A DNA stretch of 64,000 nucleotides from Tenacibaculum finnmarkense genomovar ulcerans (lineage in GTDB: Bacteria > Bacteroidota > Bacteroidia > Flavobacteriales > Flavobacteriaceae), in contig NZ_OENE01000055.1 in NCBI RefSeq assembly GCF_900239495.1, positions 47,646 through 111,645 on the forward strand, given 5' to 3'. The position numbers and the translations under genes are program-made. Under the pieces are notes generated by a model. It saw only the letters and a list, made by a program, of their open reading frames with translations, was not told where the DNA came from and searched no databases. Every line of letters starts with the position of its first letter. Position 1 is the first letter of the stretch. Shown here one piece after another: positions 17,782 through 26,257 of the stretch.

Positions 17782-18990
17782 TTAATCAATTTTAATGTTT
17801 TCTTGATTTCTAAGAATATCATCTATAGTTTCTCTTTTTCTAATTAAGTAATCTTTTGCTTTGTAAATCATTACTTCGGCAGGCTTAAACCTTGAATTGT
17901 AATTTGATGCCATCGAGTAGCAGTAAGCACCTGCATTGCTAAAACATAAAATATCTTCTTCTGATATTTCATTAATACGCCTGTTAGAACCGAAGGTATC
18001 TGTTTCACAAATATAACCGACAATGCTATAAAAACGTTCTCTTCCTTTTGGGTTAGATAAGTTTTCAATACTATGGTACGAATTATAAAGCATCGGACGA
18101 ATTAAATGATTCATTCCGCTATCAATTCCTGCAAAAACAGTTGAGGTTGTTTGCTTAATTACATTAACTTTTGCTAAAAACTTTCCTGATTCGCTAACTA
18201 AAAACTTACCAGGTTCAAACATTAAAGTTACATTTTTACCGTAGTTTTTACAGAATTTGTTAAATCTATCAGATAATTTTTCACCTAATTCAACAATATC
18301 AGTAGAAATATCATCTTTTTTATAAGGAACTTTAAATCCACTTCCGAAATCAATAAAATCAATATTTTTAAATTGTCGAGCAACATCAAATAAAATATCT
18401 GAAGCTCTTATAAAAGTATCAATATCTAAAATATCAGAACCTGTGTGCATGTGAATACCGTTAATGCGCATGCCTGTATTTTCAACAACTCTTTTTATAT
18501 GCGGTACTTGATGAATTGAAATCCCAAATTTAGAATCGATATGCCCAACAGAAATATTACTATTTCCACCTGCCATAATATGCGGATTTATACGAATACA
18601 AACAGGAGTTTTCGGGTGTTTTTGCCCAAACAACTCTAAGATAGATAAATTATCAATATTAATTTGAATTCCTAATTTTGAAACTTCTTCAATTTCTTGT
18701 AAAGAAACCCCATTTGGTGTATAAATAATATCTTTAGGAGAAAATCCGGCAAGTAAACCGAGTTTTACTTCTTGAATAGAAACGGTATCTAAACCGCTAT
18801 TTAAGGTTTTAAAAACCTTTAAAATATTGATGTTAGAAAGTGCTTTTACAGCGTAGTTTATTTTTAAGTTTTTAACCTTAGAGAAAGCAGTGGTTATATT
18901 TTTATACTGATTTATTATTTTTTCAGTATCATATACATAAAGCGGCGAACCGTATTTGTTTGCTAAATTTAATAATGCTTCTCTATTCAT
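17782..18990 (-). CDS. lysA: Diaminopimelate decarboxylase
   Basis: Decarboxylates meso-diaminopimelate to lysine, the last lysine step. Fold-type III PLP enzyme of 402 residues. PLP lysine is Lys49 (NYAVKALSN); the barrel has GIHMHTGSDI, IDFGSGFKVPY and FEPGKFLVSESG; the C-terminal domain has the SNAGAYCYSMASNYNSR region, typical of LysA over ornithine decarboxylases. It is monocistronic in this window, with its own promoter and terminator and no other lysine gene nearby. Confidence 0.95.
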   Translation of the reverse strand: MNREALLNLANKYGSPLYVYDTEKIINQYKNITTAFSKVKNLKINYAVKALSNINILKVFKTLNSGLDTVSIQEVKLGLLAGFSPKDIIYTPNGVSLQEIEEVSKLGIQINIDNLSILELFGQKHPKTPVCIRINPHIMAGGNSNISVGHIDSKFGISIHQVPHIKRVVENTGMRINGIHMHTGSDILDIDTFIRASDILFDVARQFKNIDFIDFGSGFKVPYKKDDISTDIVELGEKLSDRFNKFCKNYGKNVTLMFEPGKFLVSESGKFLAKVNVIKQTTSTVFAGIDSGMNHLIRPMLYNSYHSIENLSNPKGRERFYSIVGYICETDTFGSNRRINEISEEDILCFSNAGAYCYSMASNYNSRFKPAEVMIYKAKDYLIRKRETIDDILRNQENIKID

Positions 18991-19027
18991 TGTACTTGTA
19001 TTATTTTAGGAATGTTTTTATACCCGA

Positions 19028-19035
19028 CAAATGTA
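19028..19035 (-). promoter_or_regulatory. -7 box of the lysA promoter
   Basis: On the minus strand TACATTTG matches TAnnTTTG, 37 bases before the lysA start. A TTG lies 16 bases further upstream, a shorter spacing than usual. Confidence 0.6.
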
Positions 19036-19119
19036 GAAAAGGAATTTTCTTCAAAAAATTAATTGTAAAAAATAGACAAATCGAGTTTTTTTTGTGAAAA
19101 AAAATAGTTTATGCGTTAA

Positions 19120-19200
19120 TTTGTTTAAATTTTGCATTTGCCGTAATTATCCTATTGATGCGATGCTGAATTCAATTTAGTATAACGTTTATAATTTTTA
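19120..19200 (-). repeat. Family C repeat, internally deleted copy (C3)
   Basis: TTTGTTTAAATTTTGC at the left resembles the family C terminus, followed directly by CATTTGCCGTAATTATC, ATGCGATGCTGAAT and AACGTTTATAATTTTT in the same order as the inverse of copy C1. The middle of C1 is absent. Positions are approximate. Confidence 0.55.
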
Positions 19201-19212
19201 ATTAAAAGTATA

Positions 19213-19245
19213 AAAAAAACGCTAGCAATATTGCCAGCGTTTTTA
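19213..19245 (-). terminator. Terminator of pepT
   Basis: AAAAACGCT and AGCGTTTTT enclose GCAATATTGC, giving a long stem with one mismatch and T runs on both strands. Confidence 0.85.
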
Positions 19246-19264
19246 AAAATATTTTAACTATTTT

Positions 19265-20503
19265 TTATTTGAATTTAACCGCTACTTTTTGAGCAATACC
19301 AACAATTACTTCGGTTGCTTTTAAAATACTCTCAACAGGTACGTATTCATAACGTCCGTGAAAATTATGCCCACCTGCAAAAATATTAGGACATGGTAAG
19401 CCTTTGTAAGATAATTGAGAACCATCAGTACCACCTCTAATTGCTTTAATTAATGGTTTAATACCTAAATCGTTCATAACTTCTTCGGCAATATCAACAA
19501 TATGCATAACAGGAGTTACTTTTTCCTTCATATTATAATATTGATCTTTAATTTCAATATCAATTAAATCTTGCCCTAATTCAGCGTTCATTTCTGATAC
19601 TAAATTTAACATAGCTTGCTTACGACCTAGAAATAATTCCATATCATGGTCTCTAATAATATACTGTAAAACAGTTTTTTCAACCTTACCTTCTATGTGG
19701 TGTAAGTGAAAAAATCCTTCATACCCTGTTGTTTTTTCAGGAACTTCATTTTTAGGTAACTTATTAATTAATTCGCTAGCAATAGTCATTGAATTAATTA
19801 ATTTTCCTTTGGCATAACCAGGATGTACAATTTTACCATTTACAGTAATCTTAGCACCTGCAGCATTAAAGTTTTCATATTCAAGCTCTCCAATTTGACT
19901 TCCGTCCATGGTATATGCCCACTTAGCCCCAAACTTTTCGACGTCAAACATATGTGCTCCTTTACCAACTTCTTCATCAGGTGGAAAACAAACTCTAATT
20001 TTACCGTGTTTAATTTCAGGATTTTGGATTAAGTATTCCATTGCCGAAACAATTTCGGTAACACCTGCTTTATCGTCGGCACCTAAAAGTGTAGTACCAT
20101 CTGTAGTAATAATTGTTTGTCCTTTATATTGTAATAAATCTTCAAAATAATCAGCAGACAACACAATGTTTTCTTCTTTATTTAAAAGAATGTCTTTTCC
20201 GTCGTAATTCTCATGAATTTGAGGCTTTACATTTTTACCCGTAAAATCTGGGCTAGTATCAATATGTGCAACAAAACCGATAGTTGGCACTTCGTAGTCT
20301 AAATTACTAGGTAAAGTAGCCATTAGGTAACAGTTTTCGTCTAATTCAACGTCTTCCATCCCCATTTCTTTTAGCTCTTTTTCAAGAACTTTTGCTAAAT
20401 CCCATTGGTTTTCAGAACTTGGAAACGCAGGATTGTTAGGGTTACTTTCGGTATCAATAGTTACGTATTTGATAAAACGATTGATAATATGTTGTTTGTT
20501 CAT
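19265..20503 (-). CDS. pepT: Peptidase T (tripeptide aminopeptidase)
   Basis: Cytosolic M20B zinc aminopeptidase that removes the N-terminal residue of tripeptides. The 412 residues match the family. Zinc and catalytic residues are in order: His80 in VAHIDTSPD, Asp143 in LLGADDKAG, Glu177-Glu178 in PPDEEVGKG, the MDGSQIGELEYE segment, and the C-terminal AGGHNFHGRYEYV. It follows a lipoprotein gene by 44 bases and may be co-transcribed with it and the DUF3810 gene. Confidence 0.95.
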   Translation of the reverse strand: MNKQHIINRFIKYVTIDTESNPNNPAFPSSENQWDLAKVLEKELKEMGMEDVELDENCYLMATLPSNLDYEVPTIGFVAHIDTSPDFTGKNVKPQIHENYDGKDILLNKEENIVLSADYFEDLLQYKGQTIITTDGTTLLGADDKAGVTEIVSAMEYLIQNPEIKHGKIRVCFPPDEEVGKGAHMFDVEKFGAKWAYTMDGSQIGELEYENFNAAGAKITVNGKIVHPGYAKGKLINSMTIASELINKLPKNEVPEKTTGYEGFFHLHHIEGKVEKTVLQYIIRDHDMELFLGRKQAMLNLVSEMNAELGQDLIDIEIKDQYYNMKEKVTPVMHIVDIAEEVMNDLGIKPLIKAIRGGTDGSQLSYKGLPCPNIFAGGHNFHGRYEYVPVESILKATEVIVGIAQKVAVKFK

Positions 20504-20547
20504 TGTGTTTTTATTTATGTTATTTTCTATTAAATGTTCTAAAAATA

Positions 20548-21120
20548 TTAATTTAGGTTTATTTTTTCAATTAATTCGATGGCTTTGCAGAAGCGTTCTG
20601 TAACCAAAGAATCGCCATAAACTTCCGTTTTAACGTGTAAAAAATTATCGGTGTTTATTTTTGTAAAGGTATTTAAAATATGATAGGAATGTTTGCCTTT
20701 TTTTCCTTGGGCATAACTATAATAAGAAGGTTTCTTAAATAATTGTAAGTGCTTTGTTTTAAGTTCTGTTAAGCCCATTTTTTTGTTATCCGCTGTAATT
20801 TTTTGGGCAAAAGTTTGATCAATATAAACAGTATTGTGTACCAATGTTACATCAATAAGCGTTGTTTTTGTTAAATTAACAGTGGTATCTGCGGCGTAAA
20901 TAGATGTTTTTTTAGTGTCGTAATATAAATTTACTTTCCAATTTTTAGGGAAGTAGGTTGTAAAATATTTTCGAAAATCTTGCTGTTCTTTAAGAGTGTT
21001 TTCCTGATAAAAAACATCATTTTTACAGGTGAAATCTTTTTTTAATTCGGAAGATGAATTACAAGAAGTTAGTAAAATAAGGCTTGCAGAAAATGCAACA
21101 AAAGCTGAAAAATAGTTCAT
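20548..21120 (-). CDS. Lipoprotein of unknown function
   Basis: About 190 residues starting NYFSAFVAFSASLILLTSC, a lipoprotein signal with cysteine in LLTSCNSS. The reading frame extends 14 codons upstream, but that would put extra charged residues before the signal and overlap the DUF3810 gene, so the ATG at 21120 is preferred. The mature part has no family I recognise; it contains YSYAQGKKGKHSYH and ends in a predicted helix. It lies between DUF3810 (16 bases) and pepT (44 bases). Confidence 0.7.
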   Translation of the reverse strand: MNYFSAFVAFSASLILLTSCNSSSELKKDFTCKNDVFYQENTLKEQQDFRKYFTTYFPKNWKVNLYYDTKKTSIYAADTTVNLTKTTLIDVTLVHNTVYIDQTFAQKITADNKKMGLTELKTKHLQLFKKPSYYSYAQGKKGKHSYHILNTFTKINTDNFLHVKTEVYGDSLVTERFCKAIELIEKINLN

Positions 21121-21136
21121 AAATAAGTAATTAATT

Positions 21137-22207
21137 TTAGTTTTTTTGAGTAAAATAAGCAATGAGCAAATCTACTACATAACTGTACGATTTTATACCA
21201 TTTACTTGGTTGTTTGCCTTTAAATAAGCGTTGTATCCTTTTTTAAAATACGGTTCAATAGGGTTTTTAAATTGCTGCCAATGTAAGTAACTGTCGTTGT
21301 AATCTTTATAAATCCCTTTATTTACGGTGTTTTTTAGCTTTTTAGCGCTGTTTTTATCTCTTTTATAAACCTGGTTAATACAATAGGTGTACGCCATTCT
21401 GTATCCAGAATATTTAAAATATATATCTTCATTTGAAATAGCCGCCAAAAAGCCTACAAAATTGGCATCATTTTCAGCTGCCCAACCAATTTGATGCGCC
21501 ATTTCATGGCAAGTTGTTGCAGGATAACCTGTTTTAGGAAGCAGGTCATTTATTTGTGCTTCGCCAGTAATAGGGTTGATATAGCCGCCAGTTCCGTTAT
21601 AAGATTGAAATAAGCTAACTACCGAGCTTTTTATTGATGGAAATTGATATTTTAACTGCGGATATTGTTTCTCTAACTGCTTGTATCCGTTAGTGGCTAA
21701 GCCATATATTTGTTTTCGAGTGTGAGGAACAGTTACTTTAATAGTATCATTATGGGTAATATCTAGATGTGTTTTATTTAATTCAAAAATAATTTTTTGC
21801 GTAGTTTCAATAAGTTGTTCCGTGCTATAATTTGCTTGTTTTAATCCTAAATTTTCAGCCAAAGGTTCTCTAAAATAATTCAATCCCCAAAAGGCATAAA
21901 AACAAAAATAAAGCAGCGATAAAATACCTGTAAACTGTAAAAATTTTGAAATACTATTTTTAAAGTTATTTTTAATCAAAGAGTAACAGGCTTTTATCAT
22001 TAGAAATAATAAAATTAAACCCAATATATCGCCTACAGAAAAAGGAATCCAACCTAAAATCAGCCGTAGTGTTTTAGAAATAGAAGGATAAACTCCGCTA
22101 CTATAATACTCTTCTATCCAGTGTGGTTTTTTGCTTAAAAAATGTATAAGAAATAGTTGAATAGGCAGGGTGAGCGCTATAATTATTTTTATTTTAGCCT
22201 GTTTCAT
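21137..22207 (-). CDS. DUF3810 membrane protein, putative zinc metallopeptidase
   Basis: Protein of 356 residues with three N-terminal membrane segments (about 6-24, 52-72 and 92-108) followed by a soluble domain. That domain has HEMAH at 234-238 within TTCHEMAHQIGWAAENDAN, the HExxH zinc-peptidase signature, with ENDANFVGF as a possible third-ligand region. This matches DUF3810, a family without a firm function. Active metallopeptidase function is an inference. First gene of a likely operon with the lipoprotein and pepT. Confidence 0.8.
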   Translation of the reverse strand: MKQAKIKIIIALTLPIQLFLIHFLSKKPHWIEEYYSSGVYPSISKTLRLILGWIPFSVGDILGLILLFLMIKACYSLIKNNFKNSISKFLQFTGILSLLYFCFYAFWGLNYFREPLAENLGLKQANYSTEQLIETTQKIIFELNKTHLDITHNDTIKVTVPHTRKQIYGLATNGYKQLEKQYPQLKYQFPSIKSSVVSLFQSYNGTGGYINPITGEAQINDLLPKTGYPATTCHEMAHQIGWAAENDANFVGFLAAISNEDIYFKYSGYRMAYTYCINQVYKRDKNSAKKLKNTVNKGIYKDYNDSYLHWQQFKNPIEPYFKKGYNAYLKANNQVNGIKSYSYVVDLLIAYFTQKN

Positions 22208-22334
22208 ACCCTCAAAAATAAGAAAGTTACTGGTAAAAACACTAGGTTTTAAGTAAAATAATGACTATTTTTTGTAGGTTAATTTTTGATAAATAAAGTT
22301 AAAGACAGCTACTAAAAATATCAGTTGAAAAAAT

Positions 22335-22342
22335 TATCTTTG
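22335..22342 (+). promoter_or_regulatory. -7 box directly before dnaB (leaderless transcript)
   Basis: TATCTTTG is an exact TAnnTTTG match and ends only four bases before the dnaB ATG at 22347, so transcription should begin at or within a few bases of the start codon. A clear -33 box is not visible. Confidence 0.6.
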
Positions 22343-22346
22343 CACC

Positions 22347-23873
22347 ATGGAACGAACTCAATCTGACAGAGGAAGAAAAACGAATAACAGTAGAACTGTT
22401 AATCTTGAAAAAGGAAAATTACCGCCACAAGCCTTAGAGCTAGAGGAGGCAGTTTTGGGGGCTATGATGATTGATAAAAAAGGAATTGATGAGGTAATTG
22501 ATATTCTTACTCCTGAATCTTTTTATGATAAAAGACATCAAGAAGTATATCAGGCAATTTATACACTTTTTCAAAATTCTGAACCAATTGATTTACTTTC
22601 AGTATCAAATCAATTAAAAAAGACTGGAAAATTAGCCGTAGCTGGAGGTGATTTTTTCTTAATCGGTTTAACTCAAAAAGTAGCCTCTTCGGCACATATT
22701 GAGTTTCACTCTCGTATTATTTTAGAAAAATACATTCAACGTAGATTGATTACCATTTCTTCGGAAATAATTGAAAATTCTTATAATGAAACTGTTGATG
22801 TTTTTGATTTATTAGACGAAGCCGAAGGGAAATTATTTGAAGTAACTCAAGGAAATCTTAAAAAAGGAGCAGAAAAAGCCGATTCATTAGTACAGCAATC
22901 TATTAACAGGATTCAAGAAATTTCAGGAAAAGGCGGAATGAGTGGTTTGCAAACAGGTTTTACAAAGCTAGATGCTTTAACATCGGGTTGGCAACCTTCC
23001 GACTTAATTATTATTGCAGCCCGTCCTGGTATGGGAAAAACAGCATTTGTAATTTCGATGGCTAAAAATATGGCTATTCAGTTTAATAATGCGGTTGCTA
23101 TTTTTTCATTAGAAATGTCATCGGTACAATTAATTACCCGTATGATTTCTTCTGAAACAGGTTTAACATCTGAAAAATTACGTAAAGGAAATTTAGAACC
23201 CCATGAATGGGAACAGTTAAATGTAAAGGTTAAAAAACTTTCTGATGCTCCTATTTTTATTGATGATACACCAGCACTTTCTATTTTTGATTTACGTGCA
23301 AAGGCACGACGTTTAGTATCGCAGAACGATGTGAAAATAATTGTGATTGATTACTTACAATTAATGACCGCAGGAGGTTCGTCAGGAAATCGTGAACAAG
23401 AAATATCAACAATTTCTCGAAATTTAAAGGCATTGGCAAAGGAATTGAGTATTCCTGTAATTGCATTATCGCAGTTATCACGTGCCGTGGAAACTCGTGG
23501 AGGTTCAAAAAGACCATTACTTTCTGATTTACGTGAATCAGGAGCAATTGAGCAAGATGCTGATATTGTTTCGTTTATTTTTCGTCCTGAATATTACGGA
23601 ATGACCGAATGGGATGATGACGACCACTCGCCATGTGAAGGACAGGGAGAGTTTATTGTAGCAAAGCATCGTAATGGTGGAATGGATAATATTCGTTTGA
23701 AATTTACAGGACATTTAGCCTTATTTTCTGATTTAGATGAAGGAAATAGTAGTGAATTTGAATCGAGTATGAATGGTGGTATTGCCGGCAGTTTTAATAA
23801 CGAAGTAGCCTCTAGTAATTTTGCTTCGCCAGAAGATGCTTTTGGTCCTAGCGATGACGATGTGCCGTTTTAA
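22347..23873 (+). CDS. dnaB: Replicative DNA helicase
   Basis: Hexameric helicase that opens the replication fork. The N-terminal primase-binding domain spans about 25-130 (LEEAVLGAMMIDKKGIDEV), and the RecA-like domain carries Walker A ARPGMGKT at 225-232, then IDYLQLM and LSQLSRAVETRGG. The 508 residues have no intein. A serine- and asparagine-rich tail ends in DDDVPF, an acidic tip of the kind that binds partner proteins in SSB. The start follows a -7 box by four bases. Confidence 0.97.
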   Translation: MERTQSDRGRKTNNSRTVNLEKGKLPPQALELEEAVLGAMMIDKKGIDEVIDILTPESFYDKRHQEVYQAIYTLFQNSEPIDLLSVSNQLKKTGKLAVAGGDFFLIGLTQKVASSAHIEFHSRIILEKYIQRRLITISSEIIENSYNETVDVFDLLDEAEGKLFEVTQGNLKKGAEKADSLVQQSINRIQEISGKGGMSGLQTGFTKLDALTSGWQPSDLIIIAARPGMGKTAFVISMAKNMAIQFNNAVAIFSLEMSSVQLITRMISSETGLTSEKLRKGNLEPHEWEQLNVKVKKLSDAPIFIDDTPALSIFDLRAKARRLVSQNDVKIIVIDYLQLMTAGGSSGNREQEISTISRNLKALAKELSIPVIALSQLSRAVETRGGSKRPLLSDLRESGAIEQDADIVSFIFRPEYYGMTEWDDDDHSPCEGQGEFIVAKHRNGGMDNIRLKFTGHLALFSDLDEGNSSEFESSMNGGIAGSFNNEVASSNFASPEDAFGPSDDDVPF

Positions 23874-23900
23874 TTTTTAAAAAAAATCATAAAAATATAT

Positions 23901-23936
23901 AAAATACACAATTGCTACTTGGTAATTGTGTATTTT
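23901..23936 (+). terminator. Terminator of dnaB
   Basis: AAAATACACAATT and AATTGTGTATTTT form a 13-bp stem with a ten-base loop after the dnaB stop. The T run is interrupted, so strength is uncertain. Confidence 0.7.
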
Positions 23937-23957
23937 AGTTTTTGATATAAAAAGGAG

Positions 23958-25217
23958 ATGAAAAAAACACTACATATCGTATTATTTTTATTGATTTCGA
24001 ACTCACTTTGGGCATCTTTTTTGTATGTTCCGATGAGCAACGAAAATCAGAAAAATCATTTAAAAGCCTACGGAATTGTTTATTATGCTTTAGAAAATGG
24101 CTTAAAATCAAAGTGGTTGTTAAACTATGATGGTGGTGCTTTTTTACTAGAAAATAATAATTCGCTAGAAAAAGAATGTAAAATTAGAGGAGTTTCGTAT
24201 CAAGTAATTTCAGATGCTAAAGCTCAAATAATTTTAGAAGAAATTTCATCACCTTCAAAGAATCAAGAAGCCGTTACCCTTGAAAAAGCTCCTAAAATAG
24301 CGGTGTATTCTCCAAAAGGAAAAATGCCTTGGGATGATGCGGTAACCATGGTGTTAACCTATGCCGAAATTCCTTTTGATGTAATTTATGATCAAGAAAT
24401 TTTAAATGATAAATTGTTATTATACGAGTGGTTGCACTTGCATCACGAAGATTTTACAGGGCAATATGGTCGTTTTTACGGAGCTTTTAGAACAGCTCCT
24501 TGGTATATTCAGCAGAAAAAAGATGCAGAAGCATTGGCAACCAAATTAGGGTACGCAAAAGTATCCGAAGAAAAAAGTGCTGTTGCTAAAAAAATTAGAG
24601 ATTATGTAATTGGTGGTGGTTTTATGTTTGCCATGTGCTCAGCAACCGATAGTTTTGACATCGCTTTATCCGCCGATGGCGTAGATATTTGTGAAGGAAT
24701 GTTTGATTCAGATGCTTCGGAAGCTAATTATCAATCAAAAATAAATTTTAATAAGACCTTTGCTTTTAAAGATTTTGAATTGATTCGCAACCCAACAACC
24801 TACGAATTTTCTTCTATTGATATGACTCGTAAGCGTAAAATAAAAAAAGAAGTAGATTATTTTACCTTGAAAGAGTTTTCGGCAAAATGGGATCAAGTGC
24901 CTACCATGCTTACCCAGAATCATACGCAATTAGTCAAAGGGTTTATGGGGCAAACTACTTCGTTTGATGGTAATACAATAAAATCTACCGTGCTAGTTTT
25001 AGGTGAGAATCCGACCAATGGAGAAGCGAAATATATCCATGGAACAAAAGGAAAAGGGATGTTTTCTTTTTACGGAGGACATGACCCTGAGGATTATCAG
25101 CACAGAATTGGCGATCCAAAAACCGAATTAGAGTTACATCCAACATCACCAGGATATCGTTTAATTTTAAATAATGTGTTATTTCCTGCGGCAAAAAAGA
25201 AAAAGCAAAAAACTTAA
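23958..25217 (+). CDS. Secreted amidotransferase-like protein, often labelled asparagine synthetase B
   Basis: Protein of 419 residues with an N-terminal signal peptide (KKTLHIVLFLLISNSLWAS). Flavobacterial homologues are commonly labelled asparagine synthetase B, but I see neither an N-terminal Cys nucleophile nor an ATP-pyrophosphatase motif SGGxDS, and the protein is exported. Instead Cys227 sits in GGGFMFAMCSATDSFD, like the nucleophile elbow of class I glutamine-amidotransferase-type folds, with a later GGHDPEDYQH histidine. Function is unknown; an amidase or hydrolase of the periplasm is possible. The lysine-rich C-terminus overlaps no neighbour. Confidence 0.65.
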   Translation: MKKTLHIVLFLLISNSLWASFLYVPMSNENQKNHLKAYGIVYYALENGLKSKWLLNYDGGAFLLENNNSLEKECKIRGVSYQVISDAKAQIILEEISSPSKNQEAVTLEKAPKIAVYSPKGKMPWDDAVTMVLTYAEIPFDVIYDQEILNDKLLLYEWLHLHHEDFTGQYGRFYGAFRTAPWYIQQKKDAEALATKLGYAKVSEEKSAVAKKIRDYVIGGGFMFAMCSATDSFDIALSADGVDICEGMFDSDASEANYQSKINFNKTFAFKDFELIRNPTTYEFSSIDMTRKRKIKKEVDYFTLKEFSAKWDQVPTMLTQNHTQLVKGFMGQTTSFDGNTIKSTVLVLGENPTNGEAKYIHGTKGKGMFSFYGGHDPEDYQHRIGDPKTELELHPTSPGYRLILNNVLFPAAKKKKQKT

Positions 25218-25226
25218 AAAAAGTAA

Positions 25227-25257
25227 TTGGCAATTGTTTTATAAACCGTTACTTTTG
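25227..25257 (+). promoter_or_regulatory. Promoter of the transketolase N-terminal subunit
   Basis: TTG at 25227-25229 and TACTTTTG at 25250-25257 are 20 bases apart, a textbook Bacteroidota arrangement. The start point should be near 25263, about 30 bases before the ATG at 25294. Confidence 0.85.
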
Positions 25258-25293
25258 CCTAGATATAACAAGACACATCAAAACAACACAACA

Positions 25294-26139
25294 ATGCCAA
25301 CAACACAACAACTACAAGATTTTACACAACAAGTTCGTAGAGATATCGTTCGAATGGTACACGCAGTAAATTCAGGACACCCAGGAGGTTCTTTAGGATG
25401 TGCAGAATTTATTACCTGTTTGTATCAAGAAATCATGGAATATTCTACTGATTTTAAAATGGACGGAGATAAAGAAGACTTATTCTTTTTATCAAATGGG
25501 CATATATCGCCAGTTTTTTATAGTGTTTTAGCACATAGTGGATTTTTTCCAGTAGCAGAACTAGCTACTTTTAGAAAATTAAACACCCGTTTACAAGGGC
25601 ATCCAACAACACACGATCATTTACCAGGTATCCGTATTGCTTCGGGTTCTTTAGGGCAAGGAATGAGTGTTGCTATTGGTGCAGCAGAGGCTAAAAAGTT
25701 AAACGGTGATGATAAAATTGTATATACATTACATGGTGATGGTGAATTACAAGAAGGGCAGAACTGGGAAGCAGCAATGTATGCATCAGCAAAAAAAGTG
25801 GATAACCTAATTGCTACAATCGATGTAAACGAAAAGCAAATTGACGGTACAACAGACCAAGTATTAGCTATGGGAAGCTTACAAGCGAAATTTGAAGCTT
25901 TTGGTTGGGATGTATTAAAAATTAAAAAAGGAAATGATGTAGAAGCTATTTTAAAAGGAATGGCTGAAGCAAAATCTCGCAGCGGTAAAGGAAAACCAGT
26001 TTGTGTATTATTATATACAGAAATGGGGAATGGAATTGATTTTATGATGAATACACACGCTTGGCACGGTAAAGCTCCAAGTGATGCGCAATTAGCAGAA
26101 TCATTAGCTCAAAATCCTGAAACATTAGGAGATTACTAA
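25294..26139 (+). CDS. Transketolase, N-terminal (ThDP-binding) subunit
   Basis: First half of a split transketolase (281 residues), which transfers two-carbon units in the pentose phosphate pathway. Visible are NSGHPGGSLG with His29, GSLGQGMSVAIGAA, and the ThDP motif HGDGELQEGQNWEA with GDG at 148-150. The frame opens at 25174, but the promoter at 25227-25257 excludes starts before about 25263. The protein ends naturally (NPETLGDY). The C-terminal subunit, which normally follows, is absent: bshA begins 118 bases on. It should be encoded elsewhere. Confidence 0.93.
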   Translation: MPTTQQLQDFTQQVRRDIVRMVHAVNSGHPGGSLGCAEFITCLYQEIMEYSTDFKMDGDKEDLFFLSNGHISPVFYSVLAHSGFFPVAELATFRKLNTRLQGHPTTHDHLPGIRIASGSLGQGMSVAIGAAEAKKLNGDDKIVYTLHGDGELQEGQNWEAAMYASAKKVDNLIATIDVNEKQIDGTTDQVLAMGSLQAKFEAFGWDVLKIKKGNDVEAILKGMAEAKSRSGKGKPVCVLLYTEMGNGIDFMMNTHAWHGKAPSDAQLAESLAQNPETLGDY

Positions 26140-26161
26140 ATTATTTTTTAGATAAAAAATT

Positions 26162-26188
26162 AAAATCTCGCTTTATAGCGGGATTTTT
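26162..26188 (+). terminator. Terminator after the transketolase subunit
   Basis: AAAATCTCGCT and AGCGGGATTTT pair (one G-T wobble) with a four-base loop and a seven-T run. Confidence 0.85.
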
Positions 26189-26257
26189 TTATGCTTTTAT
26201 TCACAGAAAAACATAAGAAATACTGTAAATTTACTGTTATAATCATCAACTTTAATT

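Noticed and set aside
22200..22346. Chromosomal origin near dnaB
   Set aside because: I see no DnaA-box cluster and no dnaA, dnaN or gidA gene. In this phylum dnaB location is not a marker of oriC.
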